Assembly: GCA_026874595.1 (NCBI GenBank)
Contig: CM049317.1
Location: 53,337,618 to 53,401,617, forward strand
Direction of reading: 5' to 3'
Length of the DNA: 64,000 bases
From: Sipunculus nudus
Lineage: Eukaryota > Annelida > Sipuncula > Golfingiida > Sipunculidae
Positions within the stretch are counted from its first letter, which is position 1, and each line of letters opens with the position of its first letter. The position numbers and the translations under genes are program-made. The notes under the pieces were generated by a model, which saw nothing but the letters and a program-made list of their open reading frames with translations, was not told where the DNA came from and searched no databases. Below are positions 41,401-47,240 of this stretch, in pieces.

Positions 41401-42489
41401 CATGGCTGGTGGCGATACAGCACGGATACTTTTAATCGGTGACCAGGCTGGTTGTAGTTCAGCATGCATATTTTTTACTTCATTGAATAATACCTGGGGG
41501 TCGGGTTCGGGGCCTTTTTGGACAGCCTCCTGGGTCGTTGCGTCTCGTGTCTCAGGTGCGGGATCACTATGGGTTTGCGTTTCTGACGTAGTCGTGGTGT
41601 CCATTTGGGGTGCCTGTACGGGTGTTTTGGGCTTAGTACACTTCTTTCTTTTCGATTTACTGCCTGAGACCGGTTGGTCGTCTGTCACACTGCCCGACTG
41701 TGGACGGCTTGGAGCGTTTGTTCTACTTGCTGTTGATGTCATCCGCCGTTTTCGTATTTCTGTTTTATCCGCTGTTTCCTCCGTACTCATCGCCTCTCCG
41801 CTTTCACCACCCGCCGTCACATGTTCATCCGTACACATTTGATCTGCGCTCCCACCAGCGGCATTTGCACTGATTGAAGGCAGGTGCCGCCGGTGCTGTT
41901 CTTCCCGCAACGGCCCTGTTATCGGTCTTTCGTCCAATCCGCCGCTACGCTCTTGTCTGGTGCTGGCACTTGTCTGCATGCGGTGCATGATCCTCGCCCA
42001 TTCTTTGTCAAGATCCTCGAGTAAAGAGGATGCCTCATCCGCGTACATATCTATGGCACGAGGAGGAGAACAGGACTGTGGTTGTACTTTTGCTTGTTCA
42101 GATGTCGGTATTAAAACGTCGTACCCTCCTTCGGTGTGTACGAGAGTTATTGAAGGTTTCCTGCTACGTGCTAATGATGTCAGAAGGCGGATGTCACCTG
42201 TCGTCCGCAGGACATTTACATGGCAATCGTACTTATGTGATACCGCCCGCACCGCGTCGTTTCCGGGTTCAACCCCTTCCTGCAGCTCGTTGTTACCTGT
42301 GTGATCCCTTACTACCTGACGCAACCTCCCATGCTGGCCTTCGTGCATCCCGTTCATTAGTATGGCCACAGCCCGGAAAAAACTGTTTCCGTCTCTGATG
42401 ACGTTCTTGCGCGTCCATCCCGTTTTTTGCAACTGCTCGTCCCATTCCGTCCTGCTCATCGGTGTCGGGTCGGCTGTTTGCCGTGCCAT
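26494..42489 (-). CDS. Giant tegument protein with UL36-type deubiquitinase, 5331 aa
   Basis: Herpesvirus large tegument proteins link capsid to tegument and carry an N-terminal ubiquitin protease. A C76-type domain lies at about 1265-1480, with GKQC at the catalytic Cys1283 and FDSH giving Asp1407 and His1409. Before it, residues 30-127 look like an OTU deubiquitinase fold, but the DGNC signature reads DGNS (Ser36) and the usual HYD motif reads GYD at 122-124. This module appears inactive. Residues 130-1260 are disordered and acidic; about 1700-3900 is long coiled coil; about 3900-4850 is globular; the last 450 are low-complexity with short repeats. At 5331 residues it is well above the roughly 3100 of herpes simplex. 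The first ATG is at 42489; upstream only a TTG extends the frame. No stop interrupts 16 kb. Confidence 0.88.
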   Translation of the reverse strand: MARQTADPTPMSRTEWDEQLQKTGWTRKNVIRDGNSFFRAVAILMNGMHEGQHGRLRQVVRDHTGNNELQEGVEPGNDAVRAVSHKYDCHVNVLRTTGDIRLLTSLARSRKPSITLVHTEGGYDVLIPTSEQAKVQPQSCSPPRAIDMYADEASSLLEDLDKEWARIMHRMQTSASTRQERSGGLDERPITGPLREEQHRRHLPSISANAAGGSADQMCTDEHVTAGGESGEAMSTEETADKTEIRKRRMTSTASRTNAPSRPQSGSVTDDQPVSGSKSKRKKCTKPKTPVQAPQMDTTTTSETQTHSDPAPETRDATTQEAVQKGPEPDPQVLFNEVKNMHAELQPAWSPIKSIRAVSPPAMSQINDETDRNVEDDNAAQQLLGQLTMLGAQIPASSSNQDETDFDMMTGEMSLAATELARLQAAEAETERAIREAAQATAERAKLEAAIAAAEIELRQSEAGVQQVADGVYQQGGTGQPNRVPGDTADDTRELTLPTETADHIGHQNVYCAEKCEGGIDLNDILSELFGDGQSNDQGVQTQPADQGASGSVHYQHPFTEDTTFSLPSFDGEDDRKQQDDPVRKTPSDTSNVSSSTGVNTQQRPVTGSSIGQEARGEEGQLSKSDTDETVSAVATIIAALEHDERHEEKKVTGDTVNGFVPCPATADGGGTSHHIEQHETDEQESIQEGKAHSTDTTVTQDPPFHSDTAQGTPMRQGQEDILQMAMNQCDIFSASDICPDNVPTAPSVTDLGENAGAEHVAPSVSAVPGDTADTDIPSEHPQHVGENEAPEQDANQHLRTVGETATPVAHTGGAEAARRIADGSPDTGACKKETRGRKGHKSVLKPSNQHSTADKQKEALRKTARRLKRNSVRLSTKILQPRVIHPTPVPDFPKRRPRRQLRVAHVDHPYSKPPGSADEPKCIRKKRLGQRRRASSAQNDRPCQLSSRPADDTVTTPSGSEKAGERPTAADTAGHAKNAEQTTHEENTSGARGESDQMDTTACEQRETSAEECGEMEGDDSAPSTSGDYPTRVMLCDTFEDIKTREYFQLDKGGMYSVDMTLCRPQTPNPSADHVSLLAPRVRDSHTVTGAPFMQTEETQDGQEQDDASSVSLTERIQNMPATFEQSMDDSDASDDTLEQHMDESSECEGNVPISVTTMDESDGTVEDEGGVNDARRVPVNTQGKTVASRGDRPCDTETANEGRGSDKQRDMPRSDRPDETRSSSGGPPRHASQKDTTGKDASNTDACYIPPGHPVITKCVTGSFHQGDHQHFLSFSVGKQCVPNCAVALIRCSIEDPETWTTSTLDDILDAGDQLYYSIKGYPVEDAGYVCLDELPETIDCFSRSFSVVTYMYRSDLINRNDFRNTYRTLRMALCDDKGYLSSILILQDCAIAVMQKGSKYYVFDSHSRDMRGKVTPTGTSVLLGFDILAEAIKHITNLAYTLKVNGYESRLYSITENRVDAPVREQTDPVAPVHSTPRADTPVDTQQSDRVDETREEDVASACNTGADEKMEEQDVAASEQHSGQSGAEEMEDVQGDITREETTEEDVATRPAQEQPDDGAGQPNPASACNTGAEADMEEQDVAAYEQHSGPSETEEMEDVQGDITRDEQTPPRSGEGDPGVDDLNTSTRKKLHIKSQPGKASNNRGRPSKGVTHGKMDEHAASLVKRYEEAVKVYNERRDTLAHFCAICTSKVVGNIEEVEEMKQKLTMLKTKALRARTNIPSLQGVDIPLIVKKKVERKHKINIMPNTAKATKALDKAETEAAKREKKENDQTIADMRAGLLNELRDPSVTYDDVKRNESKYQHVLPITPAEEKDAKSTVDAWMTNMADYIEYALIHIEKKAEESPSMLAEPPRGVPGIFWLHKETDTQVATGRALLEMYRVLRASAVDHNKTLIDMVDQLKAWLENASLQCVHDKIGACLETWYELDASVLDERVDAMLGQIMPQLRLMRLRIRSGTSGDDEKSLRRMKIKITCMQEDLRELLRSVYETAAQYRVTSKKNGQWHNTLTETEKKLQKELKQIEQDIAAVSARVVSLPQLRKSHRKRMNVPLTPLTETEPTEGPPSAPETASVRENQSDEVNNDRHENDPLTRDETRRILTEKNTPMQVRIATIAQRCPEVKKWNTRVSKAKDDYASHKRHLEEIIKRCMGTECSSCTEAASFIQTIDELEGDGQSLRRTTKNVLMKDHGIPAEIWDELRVIAEVYAIPDLPDTEKVRTKLRAQLEKLSKQEKDAERKQLLQLVKSGQLEYARARNVVQSLLPLQKDDVSFGKQAVEVWVNNVVKDVEIALSDYEQSCPPGCDAPPEKLPCYICLLEKPDSTGAELQELLGVCKDVYNASHNDSREDKLNRLIAWARQPGTKPILKGLRCCFKNVWNAESEELEKQINEHVSRVDEMFRNVDASYTSDESNRKNVTLLEEHIEKVSQVKKSLSWCEDKAAAWLQKLGGNQDQPFDVKGCRSDGLKKILQLLNAKNDKANALIGKLQGWKTAEHVQAQTASSPGQSSTVRGTGDDELIARTHAAQTAAAETAAAETAWLKEVLVATEQYNTSTEKTRAWIQACKTFQFENTRDIDMYKKELDQQVGVLDIHNSTLDKLRRGNCVVDGTLVASKDATFWGNKEKEQIRFKKTEPITRTQIEEAKRVMQTKRKELEAKEKRQRREEIVRDLTASGTLTDVTSNLAQYMDTIYPLTKEEVTDLCLHCSHWTDRLTEDVERLAHAYTSGLDDGASQDAPRCIADEVPAVFGLLEHMCSDNSDKKQQYQRKRKEAETLLEIYQNLRAEQCARDTDNASRIQFLTERAWRETTPKRTSNVLLHCIIQVFNEWTDQTVRDCTETVRGSASAIQASSEDIECFSKDGMHHLITKWDQTGLDQANNQLRDSQKRLNDTLNALTAAKAAAGTHWNKGDGGFAKKLHTADKSINAAIHQIQLLNVRAEHLRQKNDMDNKHTGSEHGEPADHVTEAYNKLLTTGLSEKANLPDTILQHVNRCGPTDEVTRMLDSLFRHLARVLECPTRLQDQVRFGTQLGVKQLGTSDIPLAKRLYRLVDIVAARTGTRTTYRQELEAGHVVISGIESAGNAISHMITDRLKQSVENLYPQTPAWTSVTANLDRLHNMMETHDMEHTKRSCMADMFETKLKYVETAAQEATTNVDNSFQSVSYALYSLRHIQNELNMLKQEIAKEPDSVNKQERVGKAEKMLKQRYISHLRKQLEGVIKDILKDAIQEMQDILVNYHLTDEHVHYQCIAHRTCNVRELLNRCYQLLQENAHWGGTDGMFTTGGTGNNVMTLLKQLKPDDVKWFDGLVGLLNKSVDATLGSTKNLAQSIRRWAFEQGEKILRSEIPADSRLDPTEDVPDLREWLDKASRMGERVQSSLSTVSWILQSQEYQYVYDLVAGTLTAFQTLALQITGSSYQTALKYADNFKQSVHAIVDRIRNDISSGYQLIVAETALFHGQPCDDVTVAGKGISVNLHNIIRHTGELQDILQDAMTIIYSFRYAHTWLIQTVYPSWNRTQSAIQDSLQRLQNEVSTYIPQYILDAWIKQLDDKSSQLFLDWLQAKIHTETQVSTHLHTCYGTRNFMHESANTQQQIIQLTKRAVDKEHDRRTTLIENTVSACKEFLQRKVNEQNRNPDTDGLRNGIKTLIDKCIRTVERHCEHGKLIIQCILTSCKWYEHICNRYMDDTRALMGKKYTEEMSHSQTGNMRSVPDIMSCVVEQLVADIEEDVTQRMLILADKLHLDLISLHTEQMTYHANALSVHHTLGCLASLMVFSLFDMQQQQLHDYTHVEGRLTECRRSVQQAVQMSVAIMEYTEQNLRNLLQHDSIPFGTVGSYKADVQNKREELSRMMMEAEDAFSRLQHTWPSTTEIRINITENVSLQVLNEVYNTCKTRIDAYQAFLELIQRATHLDTPDERRECEESWWCDGMVVRERLMTAFVRHVSHDDTDDKENLKRVRVWLDNIPKVYKCTLSQKDVRQLHQEKTHNIYKKSQKENNWGSCVEYDSRAECDLLFKQVISYQSGTGIMLHPFPDALRQLCSAWLARVNCQMDQQARMLTVLKKNNITVGYETWNSTRVIMDVCVSGYTYPSDPGGWLPEECLNHMVHVVLRTQPSPLQERVLVQAHLSLHVCMQEVTHGNVDNPRSHYSFAHIDDVYATKPPGVPLVAVVANSTSLGFTRLMRKPEPNTCSSLYEIIGPVSAWMHIREQSDGHNELDAAADHMSVVRPLLSEDTVMFLNDPSTFQTQCTIFQQFFKARGEHDIALSTREGARYEGNWLFTCTNENDCYTVPQCDMDTIFCCTTGLAQAAGRQDSSSEHITVEAALPFSREPLDRITTKQTVSVTDLIPNDGTSNTSGLYKVARHVFRVLECVYPFITRQTLEALKAEHGRQTGVETRSDGVKGWWISSQKAQETWHCLWVYGIRFCLAMKKVNSARAINGEQDVGPWGELPTFFNVCGRPVYNLKDKDLFQWVRMTDSIISDTGRTSHLFWLATCTAAVFAFCGSNVHWGLKALLGKTGLHHYVLSKDIPTRWSTNNQPRWDDRLCLRVAETLRGFMAYAVTAGRMIDSEVLETLWAQHGHGVGSVWDHILEEYTHLPTRCGNENNGFQFEEREVAMHEAADMQRSVLQHVYGLDKPEEYVQDGSNVRAYDVSWPCSGMKSKAQGWCRFDVILFSLVTGIPLATCYDTVAGSKIPFHREWTNSTYNPNVDRIIDPASAYPAPLTADTCPTDILRYFFSFDQSALPLFAALPRSSASSSTHVPVNKYLDGLRGSTFIPIISVQILTDGLNTDGGERFLPTGYAVANEHNEKVNQLSFTYGERICGPVEVERGWFRRVYRVRTTKASDDAGLIPWCDRGHLECVSSDQHPEFPLQMYTNEEVARPNDNETQFRVDELSETELQNLNVQQHHMTQGQTGSEDDGVSLFHEIQQTEELLNSNSRNISSDISPLPVSQTASDISCANIQSKSDDDVQEHLPHRKQHRSYELCDDVTIHGKMGSGPYAQQRAGISREITESFANMSIGDIRTLSGTAETQNVSSDTYETGDRQRLKSHSQPNRPLIHKSKHPNTRRREKGLRLKDTQSHDNIIPNRTNIPAKPTIHVSMLTDPVQTALQHISPYTKVSTESKVIAPQYGAPKTKEPTETGVTEPQYRAPYANVSTKSDVTQSQESDTLLGISIHTSDARDTSYVKDATGAREDHRKNVKSEDTRRKGVQFVYEDQPSRSYQREGQPSTLFGSCEMTATPRSPRSSREFIPVDIPVDRHVEHRNMHVPTPGVQKHQTHTKGPIQDSELFTVLCNTLNTIRQTQPLAILPPRKGRNLNDEYDLIRLYMSEE
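37656..37981 (-). repeat. In-frame duplication of about 201 bp within the tegument gene
   Basis: Two copies of a roughly 125-bp segment start near 37656 and 37857. Each encodes an acidic stretch ending in EEMEDVQGDIT. The 201-bp spacing is a multiple of three, so the frame is kept. The copies differ at several positions. Confidence 0.75.
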
Positions 42490-42543
42490 TTTTATTATTG
42501 GAACTGTCTGACCTCTACAATGTCCGTTTTGCACTGACGTTTG
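42490..42543. promoter_or_regulatory. 54-bp divergent gap between the tegument and 513-residue genes
   Basis: Start codons of two divergent genes are only 54 bases apart. Core promoters of one or both must therefore lie inside the neighbouring coding region. Confidence 0.5.
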
Positions 42544-44085
42544 ATGACGCCCTTTTCCCGTCACAGCAAGGGACGACGTGAGGGACAAAGTTCACCATTG
42601 CGGATCCCAAATAAGTTGCCCTCCGTGACCCATCAACACGTGATGGAACAGGCTTTCAAGTTCGATCAAATGAGCAGGGACCGCTTCATGCGGACACAGA
42701 ATCGCCGGCTGGAGACAAGCCTGCCGGAACACATCCGCCGCAAAGCCATAGCCGTGTTGCCGAGGGTTCCAGAGACTTACCTCCATGGGGTGTTCGTAGG
42801 CGACCATGACGTCAGAAAGTACAAAGGGGAGTACACGGACATAGTGAGGTTAAAGACGCAACCCGTCCGGGAAAGTTTGGGCAGGGCGGGGGCAGAATTG
42901 CCCATAAATGTCGACCTCAGCCACCTGGCGACCACAGGGCCTGGCCCCGTCGACGTTTCCGATTCTTCAGCACCGACTGTGGCCCACCCGAAACATTTCG
43001 TCCCTGGGCTGTTAATGTTCACACGGCGGCGTCTGCACCTCCTGGACGCGGACGCAAAGATGAAGGACAGACTTCGTGTGCAGCAATCGGGTCTCACGTA
43101 CGCCGAGAGATTATGCGAAGTGATACAGGATGCTAGCGACGCCCTCATTTCACGCGTGGAAGGACCGGACACGGACGGCTATTTACATCAGGTGCAGGGG
43201 AAATCGTCCTACGGCCGACAGGTTCCAATGAAGTCTCTGCTGGCAGCACTTCACAGTCGGAGACTCAAAGACGAAACATCTGTCTTTGTCAACACCATCA
43301 CTGATTGCATGGCTGATGTCACCGTGGACGCTATGCAGGACGCCAAAAAACTCGGCAAGCAGTGGGACCCAGTGGGACTCTTCACAGAAAACTTCATTCC
43401 GTCAGGAGTGTACATAGGCTGTCACAACACGAGCGGTGGTTCACTGCTGGACGCACCTGTCAACCAGTGCAATTTGCCACACGCTGTCCGTCTGTGCGTG
43501 TCAGGGCGGCCTCGGGACGCCGCCGATAAGGTGCATGCGCATTGTAACACGTTCATCCCTCCTTCCGATGAAAAGCTACAGTTGTGGTGTCCCGTCGAAA
43601 ATTACATCGATATGGACCTATGTTACCACACTGAGGACGACGAATATTACGACGAATATAAAGTAATGTACGACCGCTCTGGTGCATTCGATGGAACGCC
43701 AACGCGGATAAATGATTTCCAACTGTTTTTTGTCGTGGCCATGTTGGAACAAGATAAGATTGGGCTGTATGTCGTTAAGTCAACCAAAACAGCCAGACAC
43801 GTGTCACGGCACGTCCACCGCTACGTCGGGACAGGTGTGGGTCGTGTGAGGCGCACATTCTGTGCCACTTTGGAAATGGCCAAGTGTCGATCGGTTTCAG
43901 TACAGGACGCGAAGAAAAACCTGTTTTCTGTTCTAACAAGAACAGCGGCGTGGGCAGCGTCTTTCCGTTTGGGGCGCGTGCGACAGTTTGCTTCTAATGT
44001 ACCGTGTGTAGAAGTGAGAGACGGCCGCGTGTATTTTCCCTATTTCTTGCTTGATCTTGATACAAAATACACGTATGCTTTTTGA
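42544..44085 (+). CDS. Unknown protein in the triplex-1 (UL38) position, 513 aa
   Basis: The first ATG of the frame is at 42544. The N-terminus is basic and probably disordered (SRHSKGRREGQ), the next 250 residues are mixed, and the C-terminal half looks beta-rich with a DDEYYDEY acidic patch at about 372. There is no membrane segment or enzyme motif. In herpes simplex the gene divergent from the UL36-UL37 pair is UL38, a triplex capsid protein of about 465 residues with a basic N-terminus. Position, size and the basic tail agree, but no diagnostic motif is seen. A tegument protein is the alternative. Confidence 0.65.
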   Translation: MTPFSRHSKGRREGQSSPLRIPNKLPSVTHQHVMEQAFKFDQMSRDRFMRTQNRRLETSLPEHIRRKAIAVLPRVPETYLHGVFVGDHDVRKYKGEYTDIVRLKTQPVRESLGRAGAELPINVDLSHLATTGPGPVDVSDSSAPTVAHPKHFVPGLLMFTRRRLHLLDADAKMKDRLRVQQSGLTYAERLCEVIQDASDALISRVEGPDTDGYLHQVQGKSSYGRQVPMKSLLAALHSRRLKDETSVFVNTITDCMADVTVDAMQDAKKLGKQWDPVGLFTENFIPSGVYIGCHNTSGGSLLDAPVNQCNLPHAVRLCVSGRPRDAADKVHAHCNTFIPPSDEKLQLWCPVENYIDMDLCYHTEDDEYYDEYKVMYDRSGAFDGTPTRINDFQLFFVVAMLEQDKIGLYVVKSTKTARHVSRHVHRYVGTGVGRVRRTFCATLEMAKCRSVSVQDAKKNLFSVLTRTAAWAASFRLGRVRQFASNVPCVEVRDGRVYFPYFLLDLDTKYTYAF

Positions 44086-44141
44086 TGATATGGAACGTGT
44101 GTGTTAAACAACAAGGCATTGTATAGGAAATTGTTGTTCCC

Positions 44142-44147
44142 AATAAA
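44142..44147 (+). terminator. Poly(A) signal for the 513-residue gene
   Basis: AATAAA lies about 56 bases past the stop at 44085. It marks the end of dense coding sequence before the 5.8-kb non-coding segment. Confidence 0.65.
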
Positions 44148-44559
44148 AACCACATATTGTGCTTTGACAAATGAATCATCTATGTTTTTCTTCATATATC
44201 TGTTATATGTGTTGTTGTACGCTGTATGTTTTTAAATACAATTTATTTCACTACCATCTCTCACCAACGTCCAAATGCCCCCATTTATTATTTTGTGTAC
44301 ATGGTGTGTGTGTGTGCGCGCATTCAGGTTATGTGTCATATAAACCCCGCACATTGCAGGTTAAATTTAATATCTATCACAAACAGACCAAAAAGAAACG
44401 ACATAAACGTACTATTGTGTCACATAAAGGGGGTAAAACCTTACCACAATCTACACAACGCAAACAATTATGCTTCATACGATCAATTATCAGGTAAACT
44501 GGTTCATTAAATACGTCATGTGTAGTGACTGTTATATTAGTGTTGGTAATATACGATAG
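44148..44559. other. AT-rich non-coding stretch
   Basis: The sequence is markedly AT-richer than the viral genes, has a short TG run near 44304, and contains no credible gene on either strand. It leads into the left arm of the palindrome. Confidence 0.6.
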
Positions 44560-44780
44560 GGGGCGCTGCCTCATACAGCACTGGTCAACACAACAAAATA
44601 GCCCTTTGCCGGACAACGGTCTACATGACATTTACGAAATACCTGCTACAATTTTAGGAAAAATATGCCTCCAACGTTCCACGAGTAACATTTACGATAT
44701 CTTCACCAAAGATTTAAATGTGTCCACAACCCTACTATATAAACAGGCCGGCTCTATAATACTATCAGTTGAGAGCGCTG

Positions 44781-44816
44781 TATGGGCGCTTTTGGGTCCC
44801 AGACGGCTCCCCTGTG
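44781..44816 (+). repeat. 36-bp direct repeat, left of tRNA cassette
   Basis: This copy begins TATGGGCGCTTTTGGG and ends CCCCTGTG. It recurs at 44990-45025 with one mismatch, flanking the tRNA cassette. The opposite palindrome arm has a single inverted copy at 47746-47781, which represents the empty site. Confidence 0.85.
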
Positions 44817-44986
44817 TCTGTGACGTCACACTTTCCATCAGCCAATCAAATCAAGGAACAGTACCTATTCATGATAACATAAGAAACTTACGTACACAAA
44901 GCATGTAGTCCCTGTGGCGCAACGGTTAGCGCGTCCGGCTGTTAATCGGAAGGTTGGTGGTTCGAGCCCACCCAGGGACGTTATAC
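44816..44986 (+). repeat. 171-bp tRNA cassette, copy 1
   Basis: The segment from GTCTGTGACGTCAC to TTATAC matches 49218-49388 in the same orientation with few changes. It contains about 90 bases of 5' flank with a GTGACGTCAC palindrome (44820-44829) and a CCAAT box (about 44841), then a tRNA gene. Confidence 0.85.
44908..44980 (+). tRNA. tRNA-Asn (anticodon GTT)
   Basis: The 73-base gene folds as a cloverleaf: acceptor GTCCCTG with CAGGGAC, D-stem GCGC/GCGC, anticodon stem TCCGG/TCGGA around loop CTGTTAA, and T-arm GGTGG-TTCGAGC-CCACC. It has both internal A and B box promoters and resembles animal nuclear tRNA-Asn. No intron and no encoded CCA. Confidence 0.92.
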
Positions 44987-44989
44987 CTC

Positions 44990-45025
44990 TATGGGCGCTT
45001 TTGGCTCCCAGACGGCTCCCCTGTG
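44990..45025 (+). repeat. 36-bp direct repeat, right of tRNA cassette
   Basis: Second copy of the 44781-44816 repeat, with one base changed (GGC for GGG). Together they look like a duplication made when the cassette entered this arm. Confidence 0.85.
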
Positions 45026-45599
45026 GGGGAGGGGGGGACTTGAGGGGGGGAGGGGGCGGCCCCTCCCTCTGCCTTATGTCAAGAAGTAGTAGAGTTGTGG
45101 CCTGTGGCCACCAGGGGTCGGTTGTGTGGTTCAAGTCAGAAGTAGACCAGTTGTAGGTTTGGGGATCGCCGGCGGGGGGGGGGAAGAAGAGTCGGTAGGA
45201 TGTGAAAGGTCGATTGGGGTCGCCGAGGTCGGATGTGAAAGGTCAGTATGCTTAACCATGGGGGGAACAGGGGAGTTCTGTGTGGGATCGGCCGGGGGGG
45301 GGGTACAGGGTAGTCATGGGTGGGATCGCCCGGGGGGGGGGGTGGTACAGGGTAGTCCTGGGTGGGATCGCTCAGGGGGGGTACAGGGGAGTCGTGGGTG
45401 GGATCGCCCAGGGGGGGGGGGGACAGGGGAGTCCTGGTTGGGATCGGAGATGCATGAGAATGGTTAAAGAGTGTTCATCGGATATCATCGGTACTGGAAA
45501 AGCCACAGGTGTGCAACGCATGTCAAAGCACTATGGGATCGTTCAGATCCCCACAGAGGGTCTCTGCTTGGACCGAGGCCCCTATAGAAATTTCTCCAC

Positions 45600-47240
45600 A
45601 AGGGTCGTGGTGGGGGCTCCGCCCCCGGGGATAATACTTTATGGGGGATCGATCCCTACAAAGAATATACCCCGGGGGCGAAGCCCCCATCAGGAATTAC
45701 ATGGAAGGCCCGTGATGGGGGCCTCGCCCCCATGGGATAATACTTTATGGGGGATCGATCCCTACAAAGAATATACCCCGGGGGCGAAGCCCCCATAAGG
45801 AATTACATGGAAGGCCCGTGGTGGGGGCCTCGCCCCCGGGAATAATATTTTATGTGGGATCGATCCCTACAAAGAATATACACTGGGGGCGAGGCCCCCA
45901 TAAGGAATTACATGGAAGGCCCGTGGTGGGGGCCTCGCCCCCAGGGGATAATACTTTATGTGGGATCGATCCCTACAAAGAATATGCACAGGGGGCGAGG
46001 CCCCCATAAGGAATTACATGGAAGGCCCGTGGTGGGGGCCTCGCCCCCGGGAATAATATTTTATGGGGGATCGATCCCTAAAAAGAATATACACTGGGGG
46101 CGAGGCCCCCATAAGGAACTATATGGAAGACCCGTGGTGGGGGCCTCGCCCCCAGGGGATAATACTTTATGTGGGATCGATCCCTACAAAGAATATACAC
46201 AGGGGGCGAGGCCCCCATAAGGAATTACATGGAAGGCCCGTTGTGGGGGCCTCGCCCCCAGGGGATAATACTTTATACTGGATCGATCCCTACAAAGAAT
46301 ATACCCCGGGGGCGAGGCCCCCATAAGGATTTACATGGAGGGCCCGTGGTTGGGGCCTCGCCCCCTGGGAATATTCATTTTACGGATCGAGGCGCCGAAG
46401 GCGCCCCCCATACATACATCTGTGTATTGGCGCCTTCGGCGCCCCGATCCCCATACTGTATTCTCCCGGGGGCGAGGCCCCCACCGCGATCCTTCCATAT
46501 ATTTCCTTATGGGGGCCTCGCCCCCTGTGTGTATTCTTTTTAGGGATCGATCCCCCATAAAGTATTATCCCCTGGGGGCGAGGCCCCCACAACGGGCCTT
46601 CCATGTAATTCCTTATGGGGGCCTCGCCCCCTGTGTATATTCTTTGTAGGGATCGATCCCACATAAAGTATTATCCCCTGGGGGCGAGGCCCCCACCACG
46701 GGTCTTCCATATAGTTCCTTATGGGGGCCTCGCCCCCAGTGTATATTCTTTTTAGGGATCGATCCCCCATAAAATATTATTCCCGGGGGCGAGGCCCCCA
46801 CCACGGGCCTTCCATGTAATTCCTTATGGGGGCCTCGCCCCCTGTGTATATTCTTTGTAGGGATCGATCCAACATAAAGTATTATCCCCTGGGGGCGAGG
46901 CCCCCACCACGGGCCTTCCATGTAATTCCTTATGGGGGCCTCGCCCCCAGTGTATATTCTTTGTAGGGATCGATCCCACATAAAATATTATTCCCGGGGG
47001 CGAGGCCCCCACCACGATCCTTCCATGTAATTCCTTATGGGGGCCTCGCCCCCTGTGTGTATTCTTTTTAGGGATCGATCCCCCATAAAGTATTATCCCC
47101 TGGGGGCGAGGCCCCCACCACGGGCCCTCCATGTAATTCCTTATGGGGGCCTCGCCCCCTGTGTGTATTCTTTTTAGGGATCGATCCCCCATAAAGTATT
47201 ATCCCCTGGGGGCGAGGCCCCCACCACGACCCCTGTGGAG
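45600..47240. repeat. Two opposed arrays of about 106-bp GC-rich units
   Basis: Roughly eight units on the left (to about 46380) and eight on the right in inverse orientation. Each unit carries GGGGGCGAGGCCCCC and its reverse complement about 30 bases apart, able to form a strong hairpin. A GGGATCGATCCC palindrome and an AT-rich spacer complete the unit. Long open frames here (rich in Gly, Arg and Pro) come from the repeat unit itself and are not genes. Confidence 0.9.
46384..46450. repeat. Central hairpin of the palindrome
   Basis: A perfect 22-bp inverted repeat (46384-46405 with 46429-46450) surrounds a 23-base loop. Each half contains its own smaller palindrome GGCGCCGAAGGCGCC. This is the symmetry centre of the foldback structure. 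Confidence 0.9.

Noticed and set aside
42490-42588. Longer N-terminus of the giant tegument protein from a TTG
   Set aside because: A non-ATG start overlapping the divergent gene is unlikely when an ATG in good context is at 42489.
45600-47240. CRISPR-like array
   Set aside because: The repeats are about 106 bp, contiguous and mirrored around a hairpin, without unique spacers, in a eukaryotic-virus context.
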